From: JBBSEX01 sp038239345
Lineage (GTDB): Bacteria; Acidobacteriota; Terriglobia; Bryobacterales; Bryobacteraceae
Direction: 5' to 3'
Assembly (NCBI GenBank): GCA_038239345.1
Contig: JBBSEX010000003.1
Location: 1 to 64,000, forward strand
Length of the DNA: 64,000 bases
Shown: positions 32,011-40,228 of the stretch, in pieces
Position numbering within the stretch: the stretch's first letter is position 1
How the letters are laid out: each line of letters opens with the position of its first letter
Notes under the pieces: generated by a model
Told to the model about the DNA's origin: nothing
Database searches by the model: none
Seen by the model: only the letters and a program-made list of their open reading frames with translations
Translations under genes and position numbers: made by a program

Positions 32011-32709
32011 TTAATTCGAAATGGCGTGGCGCCGGCAGACTCCCGAAAGGAGCTCAGACAACCCGTCCAGCACTTCATCCACCCCATGTAACACGGCCGG
32101 TGTGTCAGAATCACGCAAAGAGGCGCCAAGCAATTCGCGTTCCATCGCCGAATGTTCTTTGTCGGCTTCGATGTGCACTCGAAAATATTCATATCCGGCG
32201 GCATCGTCGAATCCATAAAACTTCTTCAGCCCATTGATTTTGGTTTCCGCCACGGCAGGTACCTGGCTCTCATAAGCGTACAGCGCGGCAAGTCCGGCGG
32301 CGGTACCGTTGTCACGGCAGGCGCCGCGAAACCGGCTGATTAACGATGCCGTCTCGGGCCACAATTCCGTCTGTTCGACTTCTTGACGCGTCAACCCGAG
32401 GCTTTCGGCAAACGTCATCCACAATTCGGGATGGTTCGGAGATCCCGCCTCTTCGTCCATCAGATTCGTGAGAATGTGCCTGCGAACCGCCAGATCGCCG
32501 GTCTGGGAATGTACGGCGGATAAGTAGGTGGGAAACGCGGCCACGTGATGGTAATACTGCGCCGCATAATCGCGCAGCGCTTCCCGTGACAACGTTCCGG
32601 CGTTCCAAGCCTGATAAAAGGGATGCTTCAAAAGATGCCGGGCATCCACCCGTGTGTCGATTAGTTTGAGAACGGATTCCAGGGCGGGAAGAGTGGCTGC
32701 TTGCGTCAT
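32011..32709 (-). CDS. CADD/PqqC-like diiron protein, possible self-sacrificing pABA synthase
   Basis: A 232-residue all-helical protein of the TenA/PqqC/CADD superfamily. Metal-ligand-like positions are visible in 'YYHHVAAFPTYLSAVHSQ', 'NLMDEEAG', 'LYAYESQVPAVAETKINGL' and 'YFRVHIEADKEHS'. Its length and these motifs fit the Chlamydia CADD group (CT610), which makes p-aminobenzoate for folate from one of its own tyrosines in a dimetal, oxygen-dependent reaction. Tyrosines are plentiful near the centre (LRDYAAQYYHH; YAYES). The start at 32,709 (MTQAATL) is preferred over in-frame upstream codons, which have no homology. No pab genes are nearby. Confidence 0.75.
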   Translation of the reverse strand: MTQAATLPALESVLKLIDTRVDARHLLKHPFYQAWNAGTLSREALRDYAAQYYHHVAAFPTYLSAVHSQTGDLAVRRHILTNLMDEEAGSPNHPELWMTFAESLGLTRQEVEQTELWPETASLISRFRGACRDNGTAAGLAALYAYESQVPAVAETKINGLKKFYGFDDAAGYEYFRVHIEADKEHSAMERELLGASLRDSDTPAVLHGVDEVLDGLSELLSGVCRRHAISN

Positions 32710-32761
32710 TATTTTTGTAGGATAGCATCCAGTCTTCCCCCGATGAAGCGCGTCTTGACGG

Positions 32762-33136
32762 CTATTGATTGGTAATGTCGTGCGTCGTGCTGCGGGCGCG
32801 GATCGCCAGGTAACCCGCTTCCCAGGATTTATGGGCCGCATTTGCGGCGTACTTGTCGAACGCTGCCTGGTTGTCGAACTCCATCACGAAGGCATCGCTG
32901 AATCCCTCGCCCTGAACCTTGATGCCCTTCAGCCAAACCCGCGATACACCGGGAACCTGCGCGGCCATCTTCTCTACGCCGTCCAGCGCGGCTTTCTTTT
33001 GGGCATCGGTGGCATCGTCTTTCCAGGAAATCGTCACCACGTGCAAGATCGATTTCGGCTTGCTTACGCCATTCGCGCCAATCATCAGGCCAGCGCCGAA
33101 AATCGCCGCGGCAAGTATCACATTCCGTGTTCGCAT
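32762..33136 (-). CDS. Dabb-domain protein with N-terminal signal/anchor
   Basis: A 124-residue protein. Residues 1-27 are hydrophobic (VILAAAIFGAGLMIGANG), a signal peptide or anchor. Residues about 28-118 are a dimeric alpha-beta barrel (stress-responsive A/B barrel, Dabb): 'ILHVVTISWKDDATDAQKKA', 'VPGVSRVWLKGIKV', 'DAFVMEFDNQAAFDKYAANAAH'. Function is unknown. It overlaps the 3' end of the upstream gene by 19 bp. Confidence 0.8.
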   Translation of the reverse strand: MRTRNVILAAAIFGAGLMIGANGVSKPKSILHVVTISWKDDATDAQKKAALDGVEKMAAQVPGVSRVWLKGIKVQGEGFSDAFVMEFDNQAAFDKYAANAAHKSWEAGYLAIRARSTTHDITNQ

Positions 33137-33528
33137 TTATAGTCAAGCTCCTTATTAGCAGTTGTTCGCAGGCCCGACCACTCCTCGCAAACCACAATCG
33201 AGTTTGCCGGATTGTTCGTAGCGTATTTCAAAGTAACGTGCCCGATTAGTAAAGCCGGGTCGTCTGAAACGATGTCGCGCAGAGTGGAAATATCCTGAGA
33301 CGCATTGTAGATTACACCACGGACCGAATACGAATAGAAGAGCGCGTTCTCGGCGACATCGGAAATAGTCCCATCGCCCAAACGCCCTCGTTCGTTTACG
33401 GCCAGGCGGCGTTTGCGCTCCCGTTTTTCAGGGGTCGCTTTCAGGCGCAATACGATCCAAATTGCGAACCCGACCAGAATCGCCGCGAGTAGGGCGAGTC
33501 CGGTGAGTTGTAAACCGGCTAACGGCAT
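33118..33528 (-). CDS. Single-pass membrane protein, DUF3592-like
   Basis: A 136-residue protein starting at 33,528 (MPLAGLQLTGLALLAAILVG). One membrane helix at residues about 5-27, a basic stop-transfer stretch (LKATPEKRERKRRLA), then a beta-rich domain 'RGRLGDGTISDVAENALFYS', 'YSVRGVIYNASQDIS', 'VTLKYATNNPANSIVVCEEW' whose order resembles DUF3592 proteins. It is translationally overlapped with the Dabb gene. Function is unknown. Confidence 0.65.
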   Translation of the reverse strand: MPLAGLQLTGLALLAAILVGFAIWIVLRLKATPEKRERKRRLAVNERGRLGDGTISDVAENALFYSYSVRGVIYNASQDISTLRDIVSDDPALLIGHVTLKYATNNPANSIVVCEEWSGLRTTANKELDYKCEHGM

Positions 33529-33550
33529 GGTTGTCTTACTTCCTTGGGAT

Positions 33551-34285
33551 TTATAGCCGCACCACGGTATTTTCCAACACACCGATGCCCGAAATCTCAA
33601 TCCGAACGGTGCACCCCGGCTCAACGGGACCCACGCCAGGCGGCGTCCCAGTGGCGATCAAGTCACCAGGTTCCAGGGTCATAAACGCGCTGACATAGGC
33701 GATGACATCAGCCACGGTGAAAATCATATCCCGCACCGATCCGTCCTGCTTCGTCTCGCCGTTTACTTTTGTGACGATGCGCAATTCCGGGAAATCCACT
33801 TCCTCGCGCGGAGTTAAATTCGGGCCCACCGCGCAAAATGTATCGAACCCCTTGCCTCGCGTCCACTGGCCGTCTTTCTTTTGCAAATCGCGAGCGGTGA
33901 CATCGTTCACCACGGTATATCCCAACACATAGTCGAGCGCATCTTCCGCTCTGATGCGGCTCGCTCTGCGCGAAATTACGACACCCAATTCGCCTTCGAA
34001 ATCCACGCGGCTGGAGCTGGGCGGATAGACGATGCGATCGCCCGATGCGATTAGCGACGATGACGGCTTCAGGAAAATCAGCGGTTCGCTTGGCGGTTCA
34101 TTGCCCAGCTCGCGAGCATGTTCCAAATAATTGCGTCCCACACAGACAATCTTCGTCGGCGCGCAGGGCGGCAGTAGACGAACCATCGCGAGGTCGACGT
34201 CACCTTCGTTCGCGTACTCCACCGCGGGTCCGTCGGGCGCGGTCGGCGGTAGCGAAAAGTCTTTACTGAATCGAAATCGCTTCAT
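33551..34285 (-). CDS. Fumarylacetoacetate hydrolase family protein
   Basis: A 244-residue FAH-superfamily enzyme, a metal-dependent hydrolase, isomerase or decarboxylase of acylpyruvates and catechol-cleavage products. Hallmarks: 'IVCVGRNYLEHARELGNEPP', 'EPLIFLKPSSSLIASGD', 'VDFEGELGVVI' (metal Glu pair), 'GYTVVNDVTARDLQKKDGQW', 'GDLIATGTPPGVGPVEPG'. The precise substrate cannot be told. It shares an operon-like minus-strand run with hslV, hslU and the FN3 lipoprotein. Confidence 0.9.
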   Translation of the reverse strand: MKRFRFSKDFSLPPTAPDGPAVEYANEGDVDLAMVRLLPPCAPTKIVCVGRNYLEHARELGNEPPSEPLIFLKPSSSLIASGDRIVYPPSSSRVDFEGELGVVISRRASRIRAEDALDYVLGYTVVNDVTARDLQKKDGQWTRGKGFDTFCAVGPNLTPREEVDFPELRIVTKVNGETKQDGSVRDMIFTVADVIAYVSAFMTLEPGDLIATGTPPGVGPVEPGCTVRIEISGIGVLENTVVRL

Positions 34286-34288
34286 GCT

Positions 34289-35272
34289 CTATGGCGCGGT
34301 AATTTCCACGGGCGTCGAACGTGCGCTTTCATTACCCGTCTGATCAATCGCCGAGACCGCGTATTGATAGCGCTTCCCACTCTGAACTTTCTTATCGCTG
34401 AAGCTAGGTACGGTCAGAAGGTCGCCTGACTTTTCAAAGGCGCCGCCATCCACCGACCGATACACGCTATAGCCACGGAAATCCGGCTCCATGTTTCGAT
34501 CCCAAGCCAGCTCCACAGTGTTCACGCCCGCCAGAATATTCAATCCGGCTGGGACCGCTGGAGCAAAATCGTCCTTCGGCACGAATTGCTTTGTCTCTGA
34601 AACTTCACTCTCGGCGTCGCCCCGAACGGCTTGCACGATGTAATCGTAATGTTTGCCGTACATGGTTTTTTCGTCGAGGTATTCTGGCTTGGCAGGCTTG
34701 TCCAGCAGCACCGGCCGCTTCTCGTCTTCGCTTTTGCGGAAAACCCGGAAGGACGTTTCCCCGCTCTGCCAGCTTAATTGCACGCCTTTGATGTCATTCG
34801 TAGCCGTCACGTTTAGCGGCTTTGCCACCGGCGCGCCGACTACCAGAATCTTCAGATTCGACCACCCCGACGGCCTGCCTTTCGAATTGTAGACACGCAC
34901 CGCGATTACCAACGATCTGCCAAGAAATTCCGCCGACGGAAATGCTTTGCTAACCGGACCCGGTTCCTCCGCCGTCACATCGATGGCCTTTGCGGTGGAC
35001 GCCCACTCATTCATGATGAAGGGCGTACCGCCGGTTCCCGCGCGCAGTTCCACGCGCCCCAATTTACGCAGCGCCAAACCCTCAGTGGTAAGCGGCGGAA
35101 TAGTGAAATCAACCACAATGCGATTGCCGTATTGGACAGCTCGCAGATCGCTCACGGTCGATGGAATATTCAGAGCAGGCGGCAGTGGATCGCCGATATA
35201 ACCGCATCCACCCAGCACAAGAGAGATAGCGAACAGAGTGGCGCATCCAGGAACAGCGGACCGGACAATCAC
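34289..35272 (-). CDS. Lipoprotein with fibronectin type III-like domains
   Basis: A 327-residue protein with a lipobox (ISLVLGGCGY, Cys about residue 23). It carries about three FN3-like repeats: 'PSTVSDLRAVQYGNRIVVDF', 'PLNVTATNDIKGVQLSWQSG...FRVFRKSE', and 'PAGLNILAGVNTVELAWDRN...GYSVYRSVDGG'. The last ends 'YQYAVSAIDQTGNESARS', a strong FN3 signature. It is probably an outer-membrane or periplasmic adhesion or scaffold protein. It overlaps the hslU stop by 4 bp (ATGA). Confidence 0.8.
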   Translation of the reverse strand: MIVRSAVPGCATLFAISLVLGGCGYIGDPLPPALNIPSTVSDLRAVQYGNRIVVDFTIPPLTTEGLALRKLGRVELRAGTGGTPFIMNEWASTAKAIDVTAEEPGPVSKAFPSAEFLGRSLVIAVRVYNSKGRPSGWSNLKILVVGAPVAKPLNVTATNDIKGVQLSWQSGETSFRVFRKSEDEKRPVLLDKPAKPEYLDEKTMYGKHYDYIVQAVRGDAESEVSETKQFVPKDDFAPAVPAGLNILAGVNTVELAWDRNMEPDFRGYSVYRSVDGGAFEKSGDLLTVPSFSDKKVQSGKRYQYAVSAIDQTGNESARSTPVEITAP

Positions 35273-36630
35273 AATATATACCTGCTCAAATCCTGATCTT
35301 TCACGATCGCCGCAAGTTGCTTTCGCACATATTCGCCATCGATCTTGATCGTCTTCTTCTTCAGATCCGGGCCGTCGAAGGAGATGTCTTCGAGCAATTT
35401 CTCCATGATGGTATGCAGCCGGCGGGCACCGATGTTCTCTTGCATTTCATTCACTCGCGTGGCGAAGCGCGACACTTCCTGCAGTGAATCTTCCGTGAAG
35501 GTGATCTTCAACCCTTCCGTCTCCAGCAGAGCCATGTACTGCTTCACCAGCGCATTTTTCGGTTCCTTCAGGATGCGAATGAAATCGGCTTCGGTCAGCG
35601 ATTTCAATTCCACCCGGATCGGAAACCGGCCCTGTAATTCAGGTATCAGATCGCTCGGTTTGGCTACATGGAATGCGCCCGCGGCGATGAAGAGAATGTG
35701 GTCCGTTCGCACAAACCCATGGCGCGTGTTCACGGTGGTGCCTTCCACAATCGGCAGGATGTCGCGCTGCACACCTTCGCGGCTCACGTCCGGTCCATGC
35801 CCGGATTCGCGCCCGGCGATCTTATCGATTTCATCCAGGAAGATGATGCCGCTACGCTCCACGCGTTCCAGTGCGACGCGCGTCACCTGCTCCATATCGA
35901 TCAGCTTTTGCTCTTCTTCCTGAATCAGATATTCGATCGCTTCGACAACACGCATTTTGCGCTTTCGCGTGCGGCCGCCAAAAAGTCCCGGCAGGACATC
36001 CTTAAGATTGATATCCATCTCTTCCATGCCGCCATTGGTGGAGACTTCGAAGGTAGGCCCGCGCTCTTTGACATCCACCTCAACCATACGGTCGTCCAGC
36101 TTTCCGGCCCGCAGCTTTTCACGAAGCTTCTCGCGAGTGCGTTCGACGCTGTCGTTGGGTTCCGGTCCCGGCGGGGGCATCAAGAGCTCAAGCAACCGTT
36201 CTTCGGCGTTGCGCTCCGCTCGATCCGATACTTCTTCCAGACGCTCTTCGCGCACCATGTCGATAGAAATGTCGACCAAGTCTCGAACCATCGACTCCAC
36301 ATCGCGCCCGACATAGCCGACTTCCGTGAACTTGCTGGCTTCAACTTTCAAAAACGGAGAATTAGCGAGCTTTGCCAGGCGTCGGGCGATTTCCGTTTTG
36401 CCGACACCCGTGGGCCCGATCATCAGAATGTTCTTCGGCATCACTTCCTCGGCCATCTCCGGCTCAAGTTTCTGCCGCCGGATGCGGTTGCGAAGAGCGA
36501 TAGCCACGGCGCGTTTCGCGTCCGCCTGGCCCACAACGTATTTGTCCAGCTCCCGGACGATCTCGCGCGGCGTCAGTTCATCCAGCAAAGGCGCGTCTTC
36601 CGACGCCTGTCCCGGCAAATAGATGACCAT
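35269..36630 (-). CDS. hslU: HslU, ATPase of the HslUV protease
   Basis: A 453-residue AAA+ unfoldase (ClpY). 'LTPREIVRELDKYVVGQADAKRAVAIALRNR' leads into Walker A 'GPTGVGKTEIARRLA', then the long I-domain (about residues 110-250) and Walker B 'IIFLDEIDKIAGRE', 'QRDILPIVEGTTV' and the sensor arginine region 'LQGRFPIRVEL'. The C-terminus 'DQDLSRYIL' is the conserved tail that docks into HslV. It lies 2 bp downstream of hslV in the usual order. Confidence 0.97.
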   Translation of the reverse strand: MVIYLPGQASEDAPLLDELTPREIVRELDKYVVGQADAKRAVAIALRNRIRRQKLEPEMAEEVMPKNILMIGPTGVGKTEIARRLAKLANSPFLKVEASKFTEVGYVGRDVESMVRDLVDISIDMVREERLEEVSDRAERNAEERLLELLMPPPGPEPNDSVERTREKLREKLRAGKLDDRMVEVDVKERGPTFEVSTNGGMEEMDINLKDVLPGLFGGRTRKRKMRVVEAIEYLIQEEEQKLIDMEQVTRVALERVERSGIIFLDEIDKIAGRESGHGPDVSREGVQRDILPIVEGTTVNTRHGFVRTDHILFIAAGAFHVAKPSDLIPELQGRFPIRVELKSLTEADFIRILKEPKNALVKQYMALLETEGLKITFTEDSLQEVSRFATRVNEMQENIGARRLHTIMEKLLEDISFDGPDLKKKTIKIDGEYVRKQLAAIVKDQDLSRYIL

Positions 36631-36632
36631 GT

Positions 36633-37172
36633 CTAGCCCAGCTCCTCAAAGCTGACGCTCTCATTTGTATAGATACAAATCTTGCCCGCGATCGCCATGG
36701 ATTTCTCCACGATTTCTTTCGCGCCCAATTTCGTATTCTGCACCAACGCCACTGCCGCGGCCTTCGCATAGGATGCGCCGGACCCGATCGCGGCGATCTC
36801 ATCATCCGGTTCAATCACGTCCCCGGTGCCGCTAAGAATGTAGGTGTTTGTAAGATCCGCCACTAACAGCATCGCTTCCAAATGGCGCAGCACGCGGTCC
36901 GTGCGCCACTCCTTCGCCAGCTCCACCACACTGCGCGGTAAGTTGCCGTTGTGCTGCTCCAGCTTGGCTTCAAATCTGGCGAACAACGCGAAGGCGTCGG
37001 CCGTTGAGCCCGCAAATCCAGCGGCAATTTTGCCGTTATAGAGCCGTCTCAATTTCTTCGCACCGGACTTTAGCACCTCTTGCCCAAAAGTGACTTGTCC
37101 ATCCCCCGCCATGACGACCTTGCCATTTCTCCGTACGCAGAGAATGGTAGTCGAACGTATTTTTTGTCTCAT
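36633..37172 (-). CDS. hslV: HslV, peptidase of the HslUV protease
   Basis: A 179-residue proteasome-like peptidase (ClpQ). The catalytic N-terminal Thr lies in 'STTILCVRRNGKVVMAGDGQVTFG', here preceded by MRQKIRS, which must be removed to expose it. 'AAGFAGSTADAFALFARFEAKLEQH' and 'EIAAIGSGASYAKAAAVAL' are typical. The promoter should lie in the 93-bp gap to the divergent mnmE gene. Confidence 0.97.
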   Translation of the reverse strand: MRQKIRSTTILCVRRNGKVVMAGDGQVTFGQEVLKSGAKKLRRLYNGKIAAGFAGSTADAFALFARFEAKLEQHNGNLPRSVVELAKEWRTDRVLRHLEAMLLVADLTNTYILSGTGDVIEPDDEIAAIGSGASYAKAAAVALVQNTKLGAKEIVEKSMAIAGKICIYTNESVSFEELG

Positions 37173-37265
37173 CAGGATAAGCCTTCAGTTTAGCAGCGAT
37201 ATCCGTCCATGGCTGCTGAAAGACAACTTAGGTTACAGCGCGCCACCGCCCGCTAAAATAACTTC

Positions 37266-38621
37266 GTGCCCGCTCTTGGCGATACCATCGTTGCGATTTC
37301 CACTCCTTCAGGACGCGGCGGACTCGGCGTTGTCCGTCTTTCCGGCCTCAAAGCCCGAACCATCGCCGATGCAATTTTGCGCTTTCGCCATCCGCATCAG
37401 TGGCTACCCTGGACCGCCGCGCTAGCGAATCTACCCGACGAAACAGGGCAAGCGGTCGATCATGTTGTCGTTACATTTTTCGCCGCGCCCCGGTCGTACA
37501 CCGGAGAAGATGTCGTCGAGATTTCCTGCCATGGATCTCCCGTCGTCCTGCGCTTTTGTGTGGAGCGGGCGTGTATCGCCGGTGCCCGGCTGGCCGAACC
37601 GGGGGAGTTCACGCTCCGCGGCTACTTGAGCGGCCGCATCGATCTTCCGCAGGCCGAAGCAGTCCGCGACCTCATCGAAGCCACCACTCTGTATCAGGCG
37701 CGCATTGCCGCCCAACAGGTGGAAGGGTCGGTCTCTAAAAGGCTTCGTCCGATCAAAGAACAACTGCTGGAATTGATCTCGCTGCTGGAAGCCGGCATCG
37801 ATTTCGCGGAAGACGATATCAGCGTCGCGGCGAATGAAGAATTGATCCGCCGGCTGAGTCCAATCACCAGCGGAATTCGCCAGCTCGCGGCAAGTTTCGC
37901 CTTTGGAAAGCTGGTGCATGACGGCGTCACCCTGGCCATCGTGGGACGGCCCAACGTCGGCAAGAGCAGCCTGTTTAATCGCCTGCTGGAGCAGGATCGG
38001 GCGATCGTTACCGATACTCCCGGCACCACCCGCGATCTTGTCTCGGAGACGGCATCCGTCGATGGAATCCCCATCAAGTTCATGGATACGGCGGGCATTC
38101 GGGCGGGCCAGGACCTCGTCGAATCGTTGGGCATTGAGCGCAGCTATCAAGCCATGACCGACGCCGATCTAACGCTGGTAGTGATCGATCTGTCGGCGCC
38201 CATCGAAGCAGAAGATCTCGCCTTGATCGAGCGCGCGAAACAACAACAACGCTATGTACTGGTGGGGAACAAGGCCGATGTGGCCCGGGAAACAAACTTA
38301 GAACAGCGCTTCACAGCGGTGTCGGCGCTGACCGGCGAAGGCATTGCCGCATTGCGCCAGGCCATCCTCGAAGCGATCTCACCCGAAGGACGGCTGGAAC
38401 AGGAAGCCGGATTTATCACCAGCATCCGCCATGAACGATTATTACGCGAGGCATCAGACGCCTTGGAACAGGCTCGCCGGGCGATCGATCTTTCAATCCC
38501 GCACGAAATGCTCTTGCTCGATCTCTACGCGTCGTTGCGTCCCATCGATGCAATTACCGGAGCGACCACGGCCGACGATATACTCAACCGCATCTTCTCC
38601 ACTTTTTGTATCGGCAAGTGA
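37266..38621 (+). CDS. mnmE: MnmE, tRNA-modifying GTPase
   Basis: A 451-residue GTPase that, with MnmG, modifies wobble uridine (cmnm5U). GTG start at 37,266. N-terminal folate-binding domain ('DTIVAISTPSGRGGLGVVRLSG', 'RSYTGEDVVEISCHGSP'), helical middle, G domain with 'GRPNVGKSSLFN', 'DTPGTTRD', 'DTAGIR', 'NKAD', and the obligatory C-terminal 'FCIGK' with its catalytic Cys. The last 97 bp overlap a convergent membrane-protein frame. Confidence 0.97.
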   Translation: MPALGDTIVAISTPSGRGGLGVVRLSGLKARTIADAILRFRHPHQWLPWTAALANLPDETGQAVDHVVVTFFAAPRSYTGEDVVEISCHGSPVVLRFCVERACIAGARLAEPGEFTLRGYLSGRIDLPQAEAVRDLIEATTLYQARIAAQQVEGSVSKRLRPIKEQLLELISLLEAGIDFAEDDISVAANEELIRRLSPITSGIRQLAASFAFGKLVHDGVTLAIVGRPNVGKSSLFNRLLEQDRAIVTDTPGTTRDLVSETASVDGIPIKFMDTAGIRAGQDLVESLGIERSYQAMTDADLTLVVIDLSAPIEAEDLALIERAKQQQRYVLVGNKADVARETNLEQRFTAVSALTGEGIAALRQAILEAISPEGRLEQEAGFITSIRHERLLREASDALEQARRAIDLSIPHEMLLLDLYASLRPIDAITGATTADDILNRIFSTFCIGK

Positions 38622-38947
38622 GCGTCCGCGGCCTGTGCCGTCGGGTTAGCTTCATAACAAGTGAACCCAAACAGCGCCAAGCCGCATACCAGCAACGCAT
38701 TTCCGGCGAAGTTCGCGACGCTCCGGGCATACCCTTTAGGGCTCGCCAGGAACGTCACAAGTACCAGGCAGATGGTGATTGCCGTGGTGGCTGCCGCCGC
38801 CAGATAACAGGACGCGGGAATCAGCGCGAGTGCAATCCAATCGCTGCCGCCGGCATCGTCGGAGACATCGTAAAAAAGTCCAAATGAGAGGAACGCCACG
38901 ATTAACGCGGCCAGCAGAAGAACGGTAACCCGGATCGGTATCAGCAC
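38525..38947 (-). CDS. Small membrane protein, first of a tandem paralogous pair
   Basis: A 140-residue protein if read from GTG at 38,947 (VLIPIRVTVLLLAALIVAFLSFGLFYD); longer starts at 39,058 read through sequence without homology. Three or so membrane helices. Its core 'GGSDWIALALI', 'LVTFLASPKGYARSVANFAGNALLVCGLALFGF' lines up with the next gene (38,985-39,341), so the two are tandem duplicates. The last ~33 codons are antisense to the end of mnmE, a convergent coding overlap of 97 bp. The C-terminus may therefore be a recent extension after a lost stop. Confidence 0.55.
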   Translation of the reverse strand: MLIPIRVTVLLLAALIVAFLSFGLFYDVSDDAGGSDWIALALIPASCYLAAAATTAITICLVLVTFLASPKGYARSVANFAGNALLVCGLALFGFTCYEANPTAQAADAHLPIQKVEKMRLSISSAVVAPVIASMGRNDA

Positions 38948-38984
38948 ACTGGATAAGCGAAAACAGCTGCCCGATCGGGTCAAA

Positions 38985-39341
38985 TTACCAAAGTTTTTTG
39001 TATGGACCCGACGCCCACATGATGAAGAACAGGAAGATCGTCCCGGCGATAAACACAAGATCGCCCAGAAAATTCGCCACGCCCAACATTGTGCCCTGGG
39101 GGTTCAAGAACAACTTCAACCCACCAAGAATAGCCACCGCGATGCCGAGCATGACCGCGATTCCGTAACAGAATGGCTGCGTCAGATCCAGCGAGATCCA
39201 GCCGCCGTGATGATCTTCGAAGTAATGGGCGAAGGTCCCGAACCCGACAAACACTAACGCCAGCGAACAAAGCAGGATCAGCGTAGTCGAAACAGAAATG
39301 GTCACGCCTGCAATGCGCGGACCGCCTGCAAAAAACGTCAT
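38985..39341 (-). CDS. Small membrane protein, second of a tandem paralogous pair
   Basis: A 118-residue protein (start MTFFAGGPRIAGVTISVSTT at 39,341) with three predicted membrane helices. 'HHGGWISLDLT', 'LKLFLNPQGTMLGVANFLGDLVFIAGTIFLFFIMWAS' parallels the neighbour at 38,525-38,947 residue block by residue block. The start overlaps the stop of the Sua5-type gene by 4 bp, so it is cotranscribed with it. The family is not recognised and the function is unknown. Confidence 0.65.
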   Translation of the reverse strand: MTFFAGGPRIAGVTISVSTTLILLCSLALVFVGFGTFAHYFEDHHGGWISLDLTQPFCYGIAVMLGIAVAILGGLKLFLNPQGTMLGVANFLGDLVFIAGTIFLFFIMWASGPYKKLW

Positions 39342-40228
39342 TCCGCCGCCCTCCGCAAACGATCGTGAATCGCTTCCCATTCCCGTGTCTCCGGAGGAAC
39401 TTCAACCGCGATCCAATCGTAGCCCCGCGAGTCCAGCTCGTGTAGCTTGCTGTAGAGAAGCGCGGCATAAGCGGCGGGACACGAAGGCATCAGGACATCG
39501 CCCCGTCCGTTCCACGACAGGTAACAACCGCGCCCGGGCGGCAATTCGCCTTTCGTCAGCACCAGCCGGGTACGCGGAGCATAGTGCTTGGGGTGCAGGC
39601 CGGGCGACGGATGCGCTCCCGATTCCGGATTCAAAACGCGCTCCGCATCGATAATCAGCATACCTGGACGCAACAGCTTCACCTTGCCCTCCAGCACCGA
39701 TACCACGGTCGACTCGATCCCTACCTCCGTCGGGCCGCCGTCCAAAATCATTGGAGCGTCCGTTCCAAAAGCATCGCGAACATGTTGCGCCGTCGTCGGG
39801 GAAAGCTGTGTGAAACGATTCGCGCTAGGCGCCGCGATCGGCAACCCCGCGGTCTTGATCAGCGCTAGCGCGATCGGGTGCGAGGGCATCCGCAGGGCAA
39901 CCGACGTAAGCCCGGCCGTCACTTCGTCCGGCACGTGCGGCTTCTTCGGCACCACGATGGTCAATGGACCGGGCCAGTGACGCTCAGCGAGTTCTTGCGC
40001 TTGCGCCAGCCACTCAGCCGCTAGTTCGCGCGCCATCGCGATGGAATCCACGTGGACGATCAGGGGGCTGGACGCCGGCCGTCCTTTGAGTGAGAAGATC
40101 GCCCGCACCGCGTTTGCGTCGAGCGCGTTGCCACCCAACCCGTACACCGTCTCGGTGGGAAAGGCAACCAGTCCGCCCCCGCGTATAACCGCGGCCGCGC
40201 GTTCGATTTCACTACTCGGGAAGTTCAT
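39338..40228 (-). CDS. L-threonylcarbamoyladenylate synthase (Sua5/TsaC type)
   Basis: A 296-residue enzyme making threonylcarbamoyl-AMP for the universal t6A tRNA modification. The YrdC domain (1-205) shows 'GGLVAFPTETVYGLGGNALD', 'KGRPASSPLIVHV', 'WPGPLTIVV', 'ALRMPSHPIALALI', 'GLPIAAPSANRFTQLSPTTA' and 'ILDGGPTEVGIESTVV'. The remaining ~90 residues ('SPGLHPKHYAPRTRLVL' onward) form the extra C-terminal Sua5 domain, so this is the long Sua5 form, not short TsaC. It starts inside the 3' end of prfB (17-bp overlap). Confidence 0.93.
   Translation of the reverse strand: MNFPSSEIERAAAVIRGGGLVAFPTETVYGLGGNALDANAVRAIFSLKGRPASSPLIVHVDSIAMARELAAEWLAQAQELAERHWPGPLTIVVPKKPHVPDEVTAGLTSVALRMPSHPIALALIKTAGLPIAAPSANRFTQLSPTTAQHVRDAFGTDAPMILDGGPTEVGIESTVVSVLEGKVKLLRPGMLIIDAERVLNPESGAHPSPGLHPKHYAPRTRLVLTKGELPPGRGCYLSWNGRGDVLMPSCPAAYAALLYSKLHELDSRGYDWIAVEVPPETREWEAIHDRLRRAAE

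Noticed and set aside
35668..36636. 322-codon plus-strand frame opposite hslU
   Set aside because: Shadow of hslU; composition and lack of motifs show it is not a gene.
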